From: an uncultured Clostridia bacterium
GTDB taxonomy: Bacteria; Bacillota; Clostridia; UBA1381; UMGS1253
Length of the DNA stretch: 41,674 nt
Assembly: GCA_937892135.1 (NCBI GenBank)
Contig: CALAUK010000160.1
Location: forward strand, 1-41,674
Reading direction: 5' to 3'
Each line of letters opens with the position of its first letter. Positions within the stretch are counted from its first letter, which is position 1. A model generated the notes under the pieces. It saw only the letters and a list, made by a program, of their open reading frames with translations, was not told where the DNA came from and made no database searches. This document shows, in pieces, positions 6,876 through 15,365 of this stretch. Made by a program: the position numbers and the translations under genes.

Positions 6876-8057
6876 ATGGCAAGTCTTGAAGAGTACAGAG
6901 CAAAAAAAAGAGAAGAGCAGGAGCGCCGAGACAGACGAAAAAAGAACCTGGCAAGATTTACTGTGATTTTTATGTCTGTTGTTTTGGTGTTGGTATTCTT
7001 ATATTATATATGCTTTTTAAGCGGATGGTCTTATTATAACAAGGGAGAAGACTTTGTTATTGAAGAAAATATAATTAAAACAGTTGAAAAAACCTCTGAA
7101 AAAGAGCTTGTTTCAAAGGAGTACAGAGACCTTTCTCTCGTTTTTGAAAACGGAAAGCTTACGGCTTATAATATTTCAGGAAAAGCAAGATGGTCGCTTG
7201 ATGTACAGGTAACCAATCCCATTTTGGAGGTTTCGGGAAAGTACGTTCTTTTGGCAGAAAGAAGCGGCAAAAATGTGTATATCATAAAAGACGGCAAAAT
7301 TATGCTTGAATATCAGACGGAATATATCATTTCCACGGCAGACATAAACAAAAAGGGAACTGTTATAACTGTTACTGATGATAATAATTATAAAAACCGT
7401 GTTTCTGTGAGAAAGTCTTCGGGAAAGGAGATTTTTGTGTGGCACAGTGCGACCTCGTATGTTGTTGATGCGGCAATAAGCGATAATCAGGAAACAGTTA
7501 TGCTGACGACACTTGCCACATATACTAAACAAGACGGAAAAAAAGAATACACCTCAGGTGTTAAGACCTTCAGCATAAAAGAGGGAAAGGAAATTTCAAA
7601 CAAGGAGTTTGAAGACAGTATTGCAGTTTCCGTATTTTATGCGAAGAACGGATATATAGTTATATCTGACAAAGAGGCAGTTAAATATGACAACAAGGGA
7701 GACCATCCCAAAAAATACACCTTTAATGGTAAGTGCGGAAAGTTTTCTTATGATAAGCCAAACTTAGCGGTAGTTTATATAGACGAGCACTATAACAATC
7801 ATTTAGTTATCTTAAATGAAAATCTTGATGTTAAGGCGGAGAAGAATCTTGAGAATATAACAATAGACTCTCTTGATATGAACACCTCTGTTGTATGCTA
7901 TCGGGTGGATAACGAGATATATTTATTAAAGCCTAATCTTAAGGTAAGATACAGAATTAAGACAAAAAGCCTGTATGACGATATAGTTTTGTTCTCAAGA
8001 GGAAAAAGAGTTGCGGCAATAAATGAAAATGGTGTAAGCATTATAGAAGCTAAATAA
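6876..8057 (+). CDS. DUF5711-like single-pass membrane protein with a predicted beta-propeller
   Basis: This 393-residue protein has a short, highly charged cytoplasmic N-terminus (about 28 residues rich in Arg, Lys and Glu), one transmembrane helix (about 30-50), and a long extracytoplasmic domain of repeating short beta strands of PQQ/WD-like character (alternating phrases such as LVFENGKLTAYN, YVLLAERSGKNVYII and VSVRKSSGKEIF). This layout fits the DUF5711 family common in Clostridia, for which I know no established function. It follows truA by 2 nt and precedes a cvpA-like gene by 11 nt, so it is firmly inside the operon. A surface or wall-associated scaffold role is a guess from the fold. 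Confidence 0.7.
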   Translation: MASLEEYRAKKREEQERRDRRKKNLARFTVIFMSVVLVLVFLYYICFLSGWSYYNKGEDFVIEENIIKTVEKTSEKELVSKEYRDLSLVFENGKLTAYNISGKARWSLDVQVTNPILEVSGKYVLLAERSGKNVYIIKDGKIMLEYQTEYIISTADINKKGTVITVTDDNNYKNRVSVRKSSGKEIFVWHSATSYVVDAAISDNQETVMLTTLATYTKQDGKKEYTSGVKTFSIKEGKEISNKEFEDSIAVSVFYAKNGYIVISDKEAVKYDNKGDHPKKYTFNGKCGKFSYDKPNLAVVYIDEHYNNHLVILNENLDVKAEKNLENITIDSLDMNTSVVCYRVDNEIYLLKPNLKVRYRIKTKSLYDDIVLFSRGKRVAAINENGVSIIEAK

Positions 8058-8068
8058 GGAGACAGATT

Positions 8069-8719
8069 ATGATTTTAGATATTCTTGCGGTTGTTTGCTT
8101 TTTTATCTGCCTTATAATAAATGCAAGGCGTGGCTTTGTGAAAAGTCTTCTTGGATTTATGGGCTTTTTTCTTGCAGGTGTAATAACTATTACAGCGGGA
8201 GGTGCATTTTCAGATGCGGTGCACGACACTCCTGCCGGGGAAACTGTAAGAAGCAGAGTTTTTAATACTACTTATGAAAGCATTTTAGTTTCGTCTGACG
8301 AAGATGTAGACACAGCTCTTGAAAATGTTAAGCTTCCTGATTTTATAAAAGAGAGAGCAAAAGAGAGAAGCGAAGAGATAACGGAAAATATATCATATTC
8401 ACTTTCGGAAAGCATAAGCGAGGTTGTGTTTGAGCTTTTGGCAAGGGGAGCATTGTTTGTAATTTTAATTTTAGGCTTCTTTGTTATTAAGCTTATAATT
8501 CCCGTTATTTTAAAATTACCTGTTATTAAACAGGCAGATAAAAGCTTAGGTGCTGTTGCGGGAATTTTAAACGGTGTTATTGCTTTATATGTTTTAATGC
8601 TTGTAGTTTCAATCGTAATGAGTATTTCTGAAATAAGCTGGCTAAAAGATGCGGCAGATAGCTCAATCGCGTATGAGTGGTTTTATGAAAAAAGCTTTTT
8701 AACAAAACTATTTTCTTAA
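8069..8719 (+). CDS. CvpA family membrane protein
   Basis: A 216-residue integral membrane protein. The N-terminal pair of hydrophobic helices (about 1-20 and 27-50) contains the family phrase NARRGFVKSLLGF; two further helices lie at about 126-150 and 163-188, separated by an amphipathic, acidic helix (about 70-120). CvpA proteins are linked to colicin V production and, more recently, to envelope stress tolerance, without a defined biochemical activity. GGAG lies 8 nt before the start. It sits between the DUF5711-like gene and rho; these neighbours suggest an envelope role but do not prove one. Confidence 0.75.
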   Translation: MILDILAVVCFFICLIINARRGFVKSLLGFMGFFLAGVITITAGGAFSDAVHDTPAGETVRSRVFNTTYESILVSSDEDVDTALENVKLPDFIKERAKERSEEITENISYSLSESISEVVFELLARGALFVILILGFFVIKLIIPVILKLPVIKQADKSLGAVAGILNGVIALYVLMLVVSIVMSISEISWLKDAADSSIAYEWFYEKSFLTKLFS

Positions 8720-8735
8720 ATAAACAGGAGGAAAT

Positions 8736-9998
8736 ATGGATTTTGAAAATATGTCTCTTGCTGAGCTTCGCAGTTTAGCAAAAGAAAAAGAAATTAAAAA
8801 TATTTCATCTATGAGGAAAAACGAACTTATAGATGCCATTAATAAAATAACAGAGCCTGAAAAAGAGGAAAAGAAACCTTATGACGTGTATCGTGTTCAG
8901 GGCTTTTTGGAGGTTCATCCCGACGGCTTTGGTTTTATGAGATTTGATAACTATGAGTCAAGCGCAAAGGACATATATGTTTCAAACACTCAGATAAGAA
9001 GATTTAATTTAAAAACCGGAGATGAAATCATAGGCGATGCAAGGGTGGCCGCTGAAAACGAGCGTCAGGCGCCTTTGTTATACATTCATAAAATTAACGG
9101 TGACAGTGTTGACGCGTGCTTTAAGAGAAAACCGTTTGACACTTTAACACCGATTTATCCTGATAAGCGTCTTCATCTGGAAACTGATTTTTCAAGCTTT
9201 TCTATGAGGCTTATTGATTTGATTGCGCCCGTAGGATACGGGCAGAGAGGGCTTTTAGTAGCTCCGCCCAAAGCGGGTAAGACAACGCTTTTAAAAAATA
9301 TCGCGCAGAGCATAACAAAAAATCACCCTGATGTTAAGCTTATAGTTTTGTTAATTGATGAGCGACCCGAAGAGGTAACGGATATGAAACGCTCTATTGA
9401 CGGAGAGGTTATATATTCAACCTTTGACGAAACTCCCGAGCATCACGTTAAAATAGCGGAGCTTGTGTTTGAAAGGGCGCAAAGGCTTGTTGAGCATAAA
9501 AAAGATGTAGTGATTTTATTAGACTCTTTAACACGACTTGCAAGAGCATATAACTTAACCCTGCCATCGAGCGGAAAAACCTTGTCGGGTGGTCTCGATC
9601 CGTCAGCGCTTCATAAACCGAAAAGATTTTTCGGAGCGGCAAGAAACATCGAAGAGGGCGGAAGTCTTACTATACTTGCAACTGCACTTATTGAAACGGG
9701 AAGCCGTATGGACGATGTTATATTCGAAGAGTTTAAAGGAACCGGCAATATGGAGGTCCGCTTGGACCGTCAGCTTCAGGAAAAGAGAGTTTTTCCTGCT
9801 ATTGATATTTCAAAATCAGGAACAAGGCGGGAAGAGGCGCTTCTTGAAAAAGACGAGCTTAATGCTGTGTGGGCAATAAGAAAGGCGTTTTCAAAAAACC
9901 AGACAACAGATGTTACTGAAGAGGTTTTATTAAAGCTCACAAGAACAAAAACAAACAAGGAATTTGTGAAAAATATACTTGAAAGTATGGGAAGATAA
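8736..9998 (+). CDS. rho: Transcription termination factor Rho
   Basis: Hexameric RNA-dependent ATPase that ends transcription at non-intrinsic sites. The 420 residues carry the Rho_N helical domain (about 1-37), the cold-shock-like RNA-binding domain with GFLEVHPDGFGFMR (56-69), the ATPase P-loop APPKAGKTT (176-184), Walker B with VVILLDSLTRLARAY (258-272), the Q-loop/secondary RNA-binding region, and the family-specific block FKGTGNMEVRLDR. There is no long insertion between the RNA-binding and ATPase domains. AGGAGG precedes the ATG. The next gene starts at the very next base after the rho stop. Confidence 0.97.
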   Translation: MDFENMSLAELRSLAKEKEIKNISSMRKNELIDAINKITEPEKEEKKPYDVYRVQGFLEVHPDGFGFMRFDNYESSAKDIYVSNTQIRRFNLKTGDEIIGDARVAAENERQAPLLYIHKINGDSVDACFKRKPFDTLTPIYPDKRLHLETDFSSFSMRLIDLIAPVGYGQRGLLVAPPKAGKTTLLKNIAQSITKNHPDVKLIVLLIDERPEEVTDMKRSIDGEVIYSTFDETPEHHVKIAELVFERAQRLVEHKKDVVILLDSLTRLARAYNLTLPSSGKTLSGGLDPSALHKPKRFFGAARNIEEGGSLTILATALIETGSRMDDVIFEEFKGTGNMEVRLDRQLQEKRVFPAIDISKSGTRREEALLEKDELNAVWAIRKAFSKNQTTDVTEEVLLKLTRTKTNKEFVKNILESMGR

Positions 9999-11138
9999 AT
10001 GGAAATTTATTTCGACAATTCGGCAACAACAAAAACAGCAGATTGTGTTAATAAGAAAATGCTTGAGGTTTTATCAGATGATTGGGGGAATCCTTCTTCT
10101 CTTCATAAGATAGGTCAGAACGCCGAAAAGGTTTTTAAAAAAGCAAAAAAGGTTATCGCAGATGAAATAGGGGCATTAGCTGAGGAAATCTATTTTACTT
10201 CGGGCGGAACAGAAAGTGACAATATAGCGATTTTAGGATATGCAAGAGCCAACAAAAAAAGGGGAATGCATATAATAAGCACCACGGCTGAGCACCCCGC
10301 GGTTTCGGAATGTTTAAAAGAGCTTGAAAACGAGGGTTTTTCAGTTGATCTTCTTTCTCTTGATGAAAATGGGAACATAAGCTTAGATGAATTTGAAAGC
10401 CTGTTAAGAGAAGACACAATTTTAGTAAGCGTTATGCATATAAACAATGAGGTTGGCGCAATTTTCCCAGTGGATAAAATGAAAGCTATTATGAAGAAAA
10501 AAGCGCCCAGGGCGGCTCTTCATTCCGATTGTGTTCAGTCCTTTTTAAAAGAAAAGATAAACGTTAAAAAGTGGGACATAGATATGATTTCGGTAAGTGG
10601 CCATAAGATACACGGACCCAAGGGCATAGGTGCTTTGTATGTAAAAAAAGGCACGATTATCGGAAGCACTGTGTATGGAGGACATCAGGAGAAAAATCTT
10701 CGCTCGGGAACGGAAAATGTTTCGGGAGCAGCAGGAATGGCAGAGGCTGTTTTATTTATGAAAGAAAGAAAAGCTTCTGCTTTGGAGATTAAAAAAACGC
10801 TTAAGGAAAAAATTCTTTCTTCGCTTTCAGATGCCATCGTAAACGGAGACGAAAAGGCTTCGGATTATATATTAAATATGTCTTTTTTGGGAGTGCGCTC
10901 GGAGATTTTGTTGCATTCTCTTGAGGCTAGGGGAATTTTCGTTTCGGCGGGCTCGGCATGTTCATCAAACAAGCCGTCTCCAAGTAAGACACTCACCTCT
11001 ATGGGAAAATCTGCAAAAGAGATAGACAGTGCAATCCGCTTTAGCTTCGGTGCATATAACACAGTTGAAGAAGCTGAAATTGCCGCAGATGCCGTTATTG
11101 AGGAAGTCACAAAGATAAGAAAATACACCAGGGCGTGA
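9999..11138 (+). CDS. Cysteine desulfurase, NifS family (NifZ-like partner of ThiI)
   Basis: PLP enzyme that takes sulfur from cysteine and holds it as a persulfide. The 379 residues include the substrate/PLP region TSGGTESDN (68-76), the PLP lysine K203 in SGHKIHGPKG, and the persulfide cysteine C321 in the flexible loop SAGSACSS. The gene abuts rho (no gap) and ends 14 nt before thiI. In Bacillus subtilis a cysteine desulfurase paired with thiI (NifZ) donates sulfur for 4-thiouridine in tRNA; the same pairing here supports that role rather than general Fe-S assembly, which the second desulfurase at 24979 with IscU should serve. Confidence 0.9.
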   Translation: MEIYFDNSATTKTADCVNKKMLEVLSDDWGNPSSLHKIGQNAEKVFKKAKKVIADEIGALAEEIYFTSGGTESDNIAILGYARANKKRGMHIISTTAEHPAVSECLKELENEGFSVDLLSLDENGNISLDEFESLLREDTILVSVMHINNEVGAIFPVDKMKAIMKKKAPRAALHSDCVQSFLKEKINVKKWDIDMISVSGHKIHGPKGIGALYVKKGTIIGSTVYGGHQEKNLRSGTENVSGAAGMAEAVLFMKERKASALEIKKTLKEKILSSLSDAIVNGDEKASDYILNMSFLGVRSEILLHSLEARGIFVSAGSACSSNKPSPSKTLTSMGKSAKEIDSAIRFSFGAYNTVEEAEIAADAVIEEVTKIRKYTRA

Positions 11139-11152
11139 AAGGAAAGGTACAA

Positions 11153-12337
11153 ATGAAAGAGGTTTTATTGGTTAAATTTGGCGAGATTGTTCTTAAGGGA
11201 TTAAACCGCCCGTTTTTTGAAAGGACACTCGTTAAAAATATAAAAAATGCACTTTTGGATTTTGAGGGATTAAAAATAACAAGAGCTCAGTCTGCAATTT
11301 ACATTGAAAAAAATGACGATTCTGATTTAGACGATGTTGTTGAAAGACTTACAAAGGTTATAGGTGTGCTTTCTGTAACCCGCTGCTGTGTTGTTGAAAA
11401 AGATATAGAGAAAATTCAGAAAGCGGCAGTAGAATATGTAGGTGAGGACTTAAAAGAGGGAGTAACCTTTAAGGTTGAGGCAAAGCGTTCTGATAAAGCG
11501 TTTTACTTAAAATCTCCTGAAATATGCCGTATGGTAGGTGGATATATCCACGATAATGTGGACGGCCTTGTGGTTGATGTAAACAATCCAAAAAACACTG
11601 TTATGGTTGAAATAAGAGATTTTGGTGCTTATATATACTGCAAAAAGATTCCCGGTCAGGGAGGTCTTCCTATTGGTACAGGCGGAAAGGCAAGTCTTTT
11701 GCTTTCAGGCGGAATAGACAGCCCCGTTGCGGGTTATATGATTGCAAGGCGCGGTGTTGAAATAGATGCGATTAACTTCTTTTCATATCCCTACACATCT
11801 GAGCGTGCCAAGGCAAAGGTTATAAAGCTTGCATCGATTTTATCGGAATACACCTCAAAGATAAATCTTCATATAGTGCCTTTTACGGATATTCAGCTTG
11901 CAATAAGGGATAACTGCCCCGAAGAGCATCTTACTTTGGTAATGAGAAGATTTATGATGCGTATTGCGGAGATTGTTGCAAAGAAAAACGGCAGCGAGGC
12001 ACTTATAACAGGCGAGAGCTTAGGTCAGGTTGCAAGCCAGACTCTTCAGGCTCTTCATGTTACAAATTCGGCGGTTGATATGCCGGTATTCCGTCCTCTT
12101 ATAGGAATGGAAAAAGAGTCTATCGTTCAGATTTCAAGAAAGATTAACTGCTTTGAAACTTCTATTTTACCTTATGAGGATTGCTGTACGGTGTTTACTC
12201 CCAAGCACCCGACAACAAAGCCGAAAATAGAAAAAATAATAGCAAGCGAAAATCTTCTTGATGTTGAAAAGCTTATAGAAGAAGCCGTTTCAGGAGTTGA
12301 GACAATAGTTGTAACTCCCGGATACGACGAGATATAA
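11153..12337 (+). CDS. thiI: tRNA 4-thiouridine synthase ThiI
   Basis: ThiI adenylates uridine 8 of tRNA and replaces its oxygen with sulfur. The 394-residue protein has an N-terminal ferredoxin-like/THUMP region (about 1-165) and the PP-loop ATPase with SGGIDSPVAGYMIARRG (185-201) and ITGESLGQVASQTLQAL. It lacks the C-terminal rhodanese domain of the E. coli enzyme, as is usual in Firmicutes, so it needs direct transfer from the adjacent desulfurase. The ATG at 11153 is chosen over a GTG at 11135 because GGAAAGG lies 5 nt upstream and MKEVLLVKFGEIVLKG is the family start. It is the last gene of the operon, followed at once by a terminator. Confidence 0.95.
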   Translation: MKEVLLVKFGEIVLKGLNRPFFERTLVKNIKNALLDFEGLKITRAQSAIYIEKNDDSDLDDVVERLTKVIGVLSVTRCCVVEKDIEKIQKAAVEYVGEDLKEGVTFKVEAKRSDKAFYLKSPEICRMVGGYIHDNVDGLVVDVNNPKNTVMVEIRDFGAYIYCKKIPGQGGLPIGTGGKASLLLSGGIDSPVAGYMIARRGVEIDAINFFSYPYTSERAKAKVIKLASILSEYTSKINLHIVPFTDIQLAIRDNCPEEHLTLVMRRFMMRIAEIVAKKNGSEALITGESLGQVASQTLQALHVTNSAVDMPVFRPLIGMEKESIVQISRKINCFETSILPYEDCCTVFTPKHPTTKPKIEKIIASENLLDVEKLIEEAVSGVETIVVTPGYDEI

Positions 12338-12368
12338 AAAAAGCCCATCTTATGATGGGCTTTTTTTA
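12336..12368. terminator. Bidirectional intrinsic terminator between thiI and trkH
   Basis: An 8-bp stem AGCCCATC/GATGGGCT (12342-12349 with 12354-12361) with a 4-nt loop sits between an A-run and a T-run. It ends the ten-gene plus-strand operon and the convergent trkA-trkH transcript; the trkH stop codon lies inside the T-run. Confidence 0.93.
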
Positions 12369-13805
12369 ATACTTTTTCCAGGTTCTTGGTGATAACAAAA
12401 TTATAAGCGGGAACAACTCAAGTCTTCCGCATATCATAACAAAGGTTAAAACAAGCTTTGAAAGGTCGGAAAACTTAGCGAAATTTTCCAAAGGACCTAC
12501 ACCTGCAAGACCGGGACCAATATTATTTATGGTTGCCGCAAGGGCAGTGAAGTTTGTTTCAAAGCTGAAGCCGTCTAAAGAAATCAAAAGAAAAGCTGCA
12601 GTAAATATGAACACAAAAAACACTAAAAATGAGTTTGTTTTTTTGATTGTTTCGTCTTCAAGCTTTTTGCCGTTAATGCTTATAGTTGTAACACTTCGTG
12701 GGTGAATAAGAGAAACAATCTCTTTTTTAAAGGATTTCATAAATATAAGAATTCTTGAAACCTTGATTCCACCGCCGGTTGAACCAGCACAAGCGCCGAT
12801 AAACATAAGCATAACCAAAATTGTCTTTGAAAATTCGGGCCAGGCATTAAAATCAACAGTAGCAAATCCGGAGGTTGATATTATTGAGGCAACCGTGAAA
12901 AGTGTATGATGAATGGCTTCGCCTACTGTATTAAATAAGCTGAAGTTATTAAGCACTATAAGCGTTATTGCCGAAAGGACAATAATTACAAACATTCTTA
13001 ATTCTTCATTCTTTAACGCTGCCTTGAATTTTCTGAAAATAAGAAGAAAGTAAATGTTAAAGCTTACCGAAAACAGAAGCATAAATGCGCTAACAACTGC
13101 CTGGATATATGTGCTGTAGCTCGCAAGGCTGTCATTTTTTATTCCGAAGCCACCTGTGCCTGCTGTTGCAAAAGAGGTGTTTATTGCATCGAAAACGGGC
13201 ATTTTACCTAAAACCAAGAGCAAAAACTGCAATAAAGTCAAGCCTATGTATATTCCATAGAGAACTTTTGCAGTTGCATTTGCCTTTGGCACAATTTTTT
13301 CAACCTTAGGTCCTGTCGACTCTGCGCGCATAAGATGCATATTATATGCGCCCACCAGAGGAGCCAAAGCCATCACAAACATCAGAACACCCATACCGCC
13401 CAGCCAGTGAGTAAAGCTTCTCCAGAAGAGCATACAATGGCTTAAGCTTTCCACATCACTAATTATTGTTGCGCCTGTTGTTGTGTAGCCTGATGCGGAT
13501 TCAAAAAATGCATCAATAATACTTGGGATTTCGCCTGAAAAAAACAACGGAAGTCCGCCCGCAAAGCTTATAAGAATCCATGCTGAAGCAACCGTTATAA
13601 GTCCTTCTCTGGCATTAAGATTATTGTGCTTTGGTTTTAAGAACATAAGAGGAATTGAAACGGCAAGAATAATAGCTATTGCCGGCAAAAACGCAAATCC
13701 TGCCTGTTCTTTATATATAAAAGCCACAATCATCGGCAAAAGCATACTTATTGCATCAAACAAAAGTATGTTTCCGTTCAGCTTTAAAATAAGTTTTGTG
13801 TTCAT
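12366..13805 (-). CDS. trkH: Potassium uptake protein TrkH/KtrB family
   Basis: Membrane pore subunit of a Trk/Ktr potassium uptake system (479 aa, about eight core helices plus two). The four pore loops that form the K+ selectivity filter are recognisable: SASGYTTTGAT, SFATAGTGGFG, STSGFATVDF and NNIGPGLAGVG. The final phrase CGRLELFPLIILLSPRTW is typical of the TrkH C-terminus. It follows trkA by 12 nt on the minus strand and shares its transcript. It is longer than KtrB and fits TrkH. Its stop codon overlaps the terminator shared with thiI. Confidence 0.92.
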   Translation of the reverse strand: MNTKLILKLNGNILLFDAISMLLPMIVAFIYKEQAGFAFLPAIAIILAVSIPLMFLKPKHNNLNAREGLITVASAWILISFAGGLPLFFSGEIPSIIDAFFESASGYTTTGATIISDVESLSHCMLFWRSFTHWLGGMGVLMFVMALAPLVGAYNMHLMRAESTGPKVEKIVPKANATAKVLYGIYIGLTLLQFLLLVLGKMPVFDAINTSFATAGTGGFGIKNDSLASYSTYIQAVVSAFMLLFSVSFNIYFLLIFRKFKAALKNEELRMFVIIVLSAITLIVLNNFSLFNTVGEAIHHTLFTVASIISTSGFATVDFNAWPEFSKTILVMLMFIGACAGSTGGGIKVSRILIFMKSFKKEIVSLIHPRSVTTISINGKKLEDETIKKTNSFLVFFVFIFTAAFLLISLDGFSFETNFTALAATINNIGPGLAGVGPLENFAKFSDLSKLVLTFVMICGRLELFPLIILLSPRTWKKY

Positions 13806-13817
13806 TTATTCCTCCGA

Positions 13818-15179
13818 TCAGCTTTCTACTATTTCATCAAGCCTTGAGATGCCTTTTTGTGTTGTAACCACAATAACCGTATCGCCAACCTGAATTGAAT
13901 CTTTACCTGTGGGAGTAAAGGATTTTCCGTCTCTTGTGATGTTTGCGATAAGTGTGCCTTCTTTTGTATTAAGCTCTGAAAGCGGAATATTAAGAATGTG
14001 ACAATGCTCTCTTATGCGGAATTCCAATGCTTCTACCTTGTTTGACGCTATATGATGAAGCGACTCCATATCAGAATCCCAGGAATTCTGCATAACACGG
14101 ACATAACGCAAAATATAATCAGATGTGATAGTTTTAGGATACACAATACTTCCTATATTCATACCATTTAAAACATCGTCAAAGTCAAAGTGCTTTATTT
14201 TTGTAACAACTTTTGCATCCGGCACCTGCTGAGAAGCATACATAGACATTAACACGTTCTGCTCATCTGAGCCGGTAAGACTTAAAACAGCATCGGCATC
14301 TTCAATTCTTTCTTCGTGAAGAAGATGGTTGTTAGTTCCGTCTCCGTGAATAATCATAGCCTCCGGCAAAAGCTCAGACAAAAAGTCGCAGCGGGCTTTG
14401 TCTGCCTCAATGATTTTAACGTGTATGTTTGATTCAATAAGGATTTTTGAAACATAATAGGTAAGTCTTCCGCCGCCTATTATTACAACATCCTTTACCT
14501 TGTTGGCTTCTTCGCCTATTTTAACAAAAAACTCATTTGCAACCTTAGCTGTAGCCACAAAAGATACCGCGTCTCCTGCACGGAGTATGAAGTTACCGGT
14601 AGGAACGAAGACTTCGTTGTTTCTTTCTACTGCACACACAAAAACAGAAGTAGAAAAGATTTTGTGAATCTGATAAATCGGCAAATCATCCAAAGGAGAT
14701 TTGTCGGGGATTTTATATTTTAAAATTTCAACGCGTCCTTTTGCAAAGGTTTCCACTAAAATAGCCTGAGGGAACAGCATAAGTCTTGCGATTTCGTTTG
14801 CCGCTGCAAGCTCGGGATTGATATGCATACTAAGGCCCAGATCATCTTTTATAATGTTTATTGCATCAGCATATATGGGGTCTCGCACTCTGGCAATAGT
14901 GTTTTTTGCGCCAAGCCTTTTTGCAAGCAGGCAAGTAAGAAGATTAAGCTCATCAGAAGCAACCATAGCAATTAAAAGGTCGCAGTTTTCAACGCCTGCT
15001 TCTTTTAAAACAGAAACTGATTCGCCTCTTCCCGCAACACACATAACATCTAATGTTGTGCCTGCCTCTTCAAGCCTTTCTTCATCTGTATCTATAATTA
15101 CAATGCTGTGATTTTCTTTTGTAAGCTGTTCAGAAAGAGCCCAGCCAACTTTACCGCATCCAACAATAATGATATTCAA
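13818..15179 (-). CDS. trkA: Trk potassium uptake regulatory subunit TrkA
   Basis: Cytosolic nucleotide-gated partner of TrkH (453 aa), made of two RCK units in tandem. The first Rossmann fold starts at residue 1 with IIIVGCGKVGWAL and the acidic IIDTDEERLE end of strand 2; the second begins near residue 225 with VVIIGGGRLTYYV. Each is followed by a TrkA_C segment, including the FILRAGDAVSFVA and DSIQVGDTVIVV phrases. The start codon is TTG at 15179, with AAGGAGAGG ideally placed upstream and no better ATG. A promoter lies 34 nt further upstream. Confidence 0.93.
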   Translation of the reverse strand: MNIIIVGCGKVGWALSEQLTKENHSIVIIDTDEERLEEAGTTLDVMCVAGRGESVSVLKEAGVENCDLLIAMVASDELNLLTCLLAKRLGAKNTIARVRDPIYADAINIIKDDLGLSMHINPELAAANEIARLMLFPQAILVETFAKGRVEILKYKIPDKSPLDDLPIYQIHKIFSTSVFVCAVERNNEVFVPTGNFILRAGDAVSFVATAKVANEFFVKIGEEANKVKDVVIIGGGRLTYYVSKILIESNIHVKIIEADKARCDFLSELLPEAMIIHGDGTNNHLLHEERIEDADAVLSLTGSDEQNVLMSMYASQQVPDAKVVTKIKHFDFDDVLNGMNIGSIVYPKTITSDYILRYVRVMQNSWDSDMESLHHIASNKVEALEFRIREHCHILNIPLSELNTKEGTLIANITRDGKSFTPTGKDSIQVGDTVIVVTTQKGISRLDEIVES

Positions 15180-15212
15180 TTAATCCTCTCCTTATCAAAA
15201 TATCTTAGAAAC

Positions 15213-15241
15213 ATTTTATCACGGCTTTGAAGTTTTATCAA
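15213..15241 (-). promoter_or_regulatory. Putative trkA-trkH promoter
   Basis: TTGATA (15241-15236), 17-nt spacer, TAAAAT (15218-15213) on the minus strand, 34 nt before the TTG start of trkA. Confidence 0.6.
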
Positions 15242-15305
15242 TCAAATTAGTATGCTTTTGATAAATCGTGAGCCGCGTCAAGTGGGGAAACTTAAAAAAA
15301 TGTGC

Positions 15306-15353
15306 AAAAGCGACAGAAACATTGTTGCTTTAATAATAGTTTTTGTCGCTTTT
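15306..15353 (-). terminator. Intrinsic terminator of the metF-metH operon
   Basis: A 10-bp perfect stem AAAAGCGACA/TGTCGCTTTT (15306-15315 with 15344-15353) extends by five further pairs around an 18-nt loop. On the minus strand it ends in four T, with a second T-run about five bases further on. It sits 13 nt after the metH stop. Confidence 0.75.
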
Positions 15354-15365
15354 TAATAAAAATAT

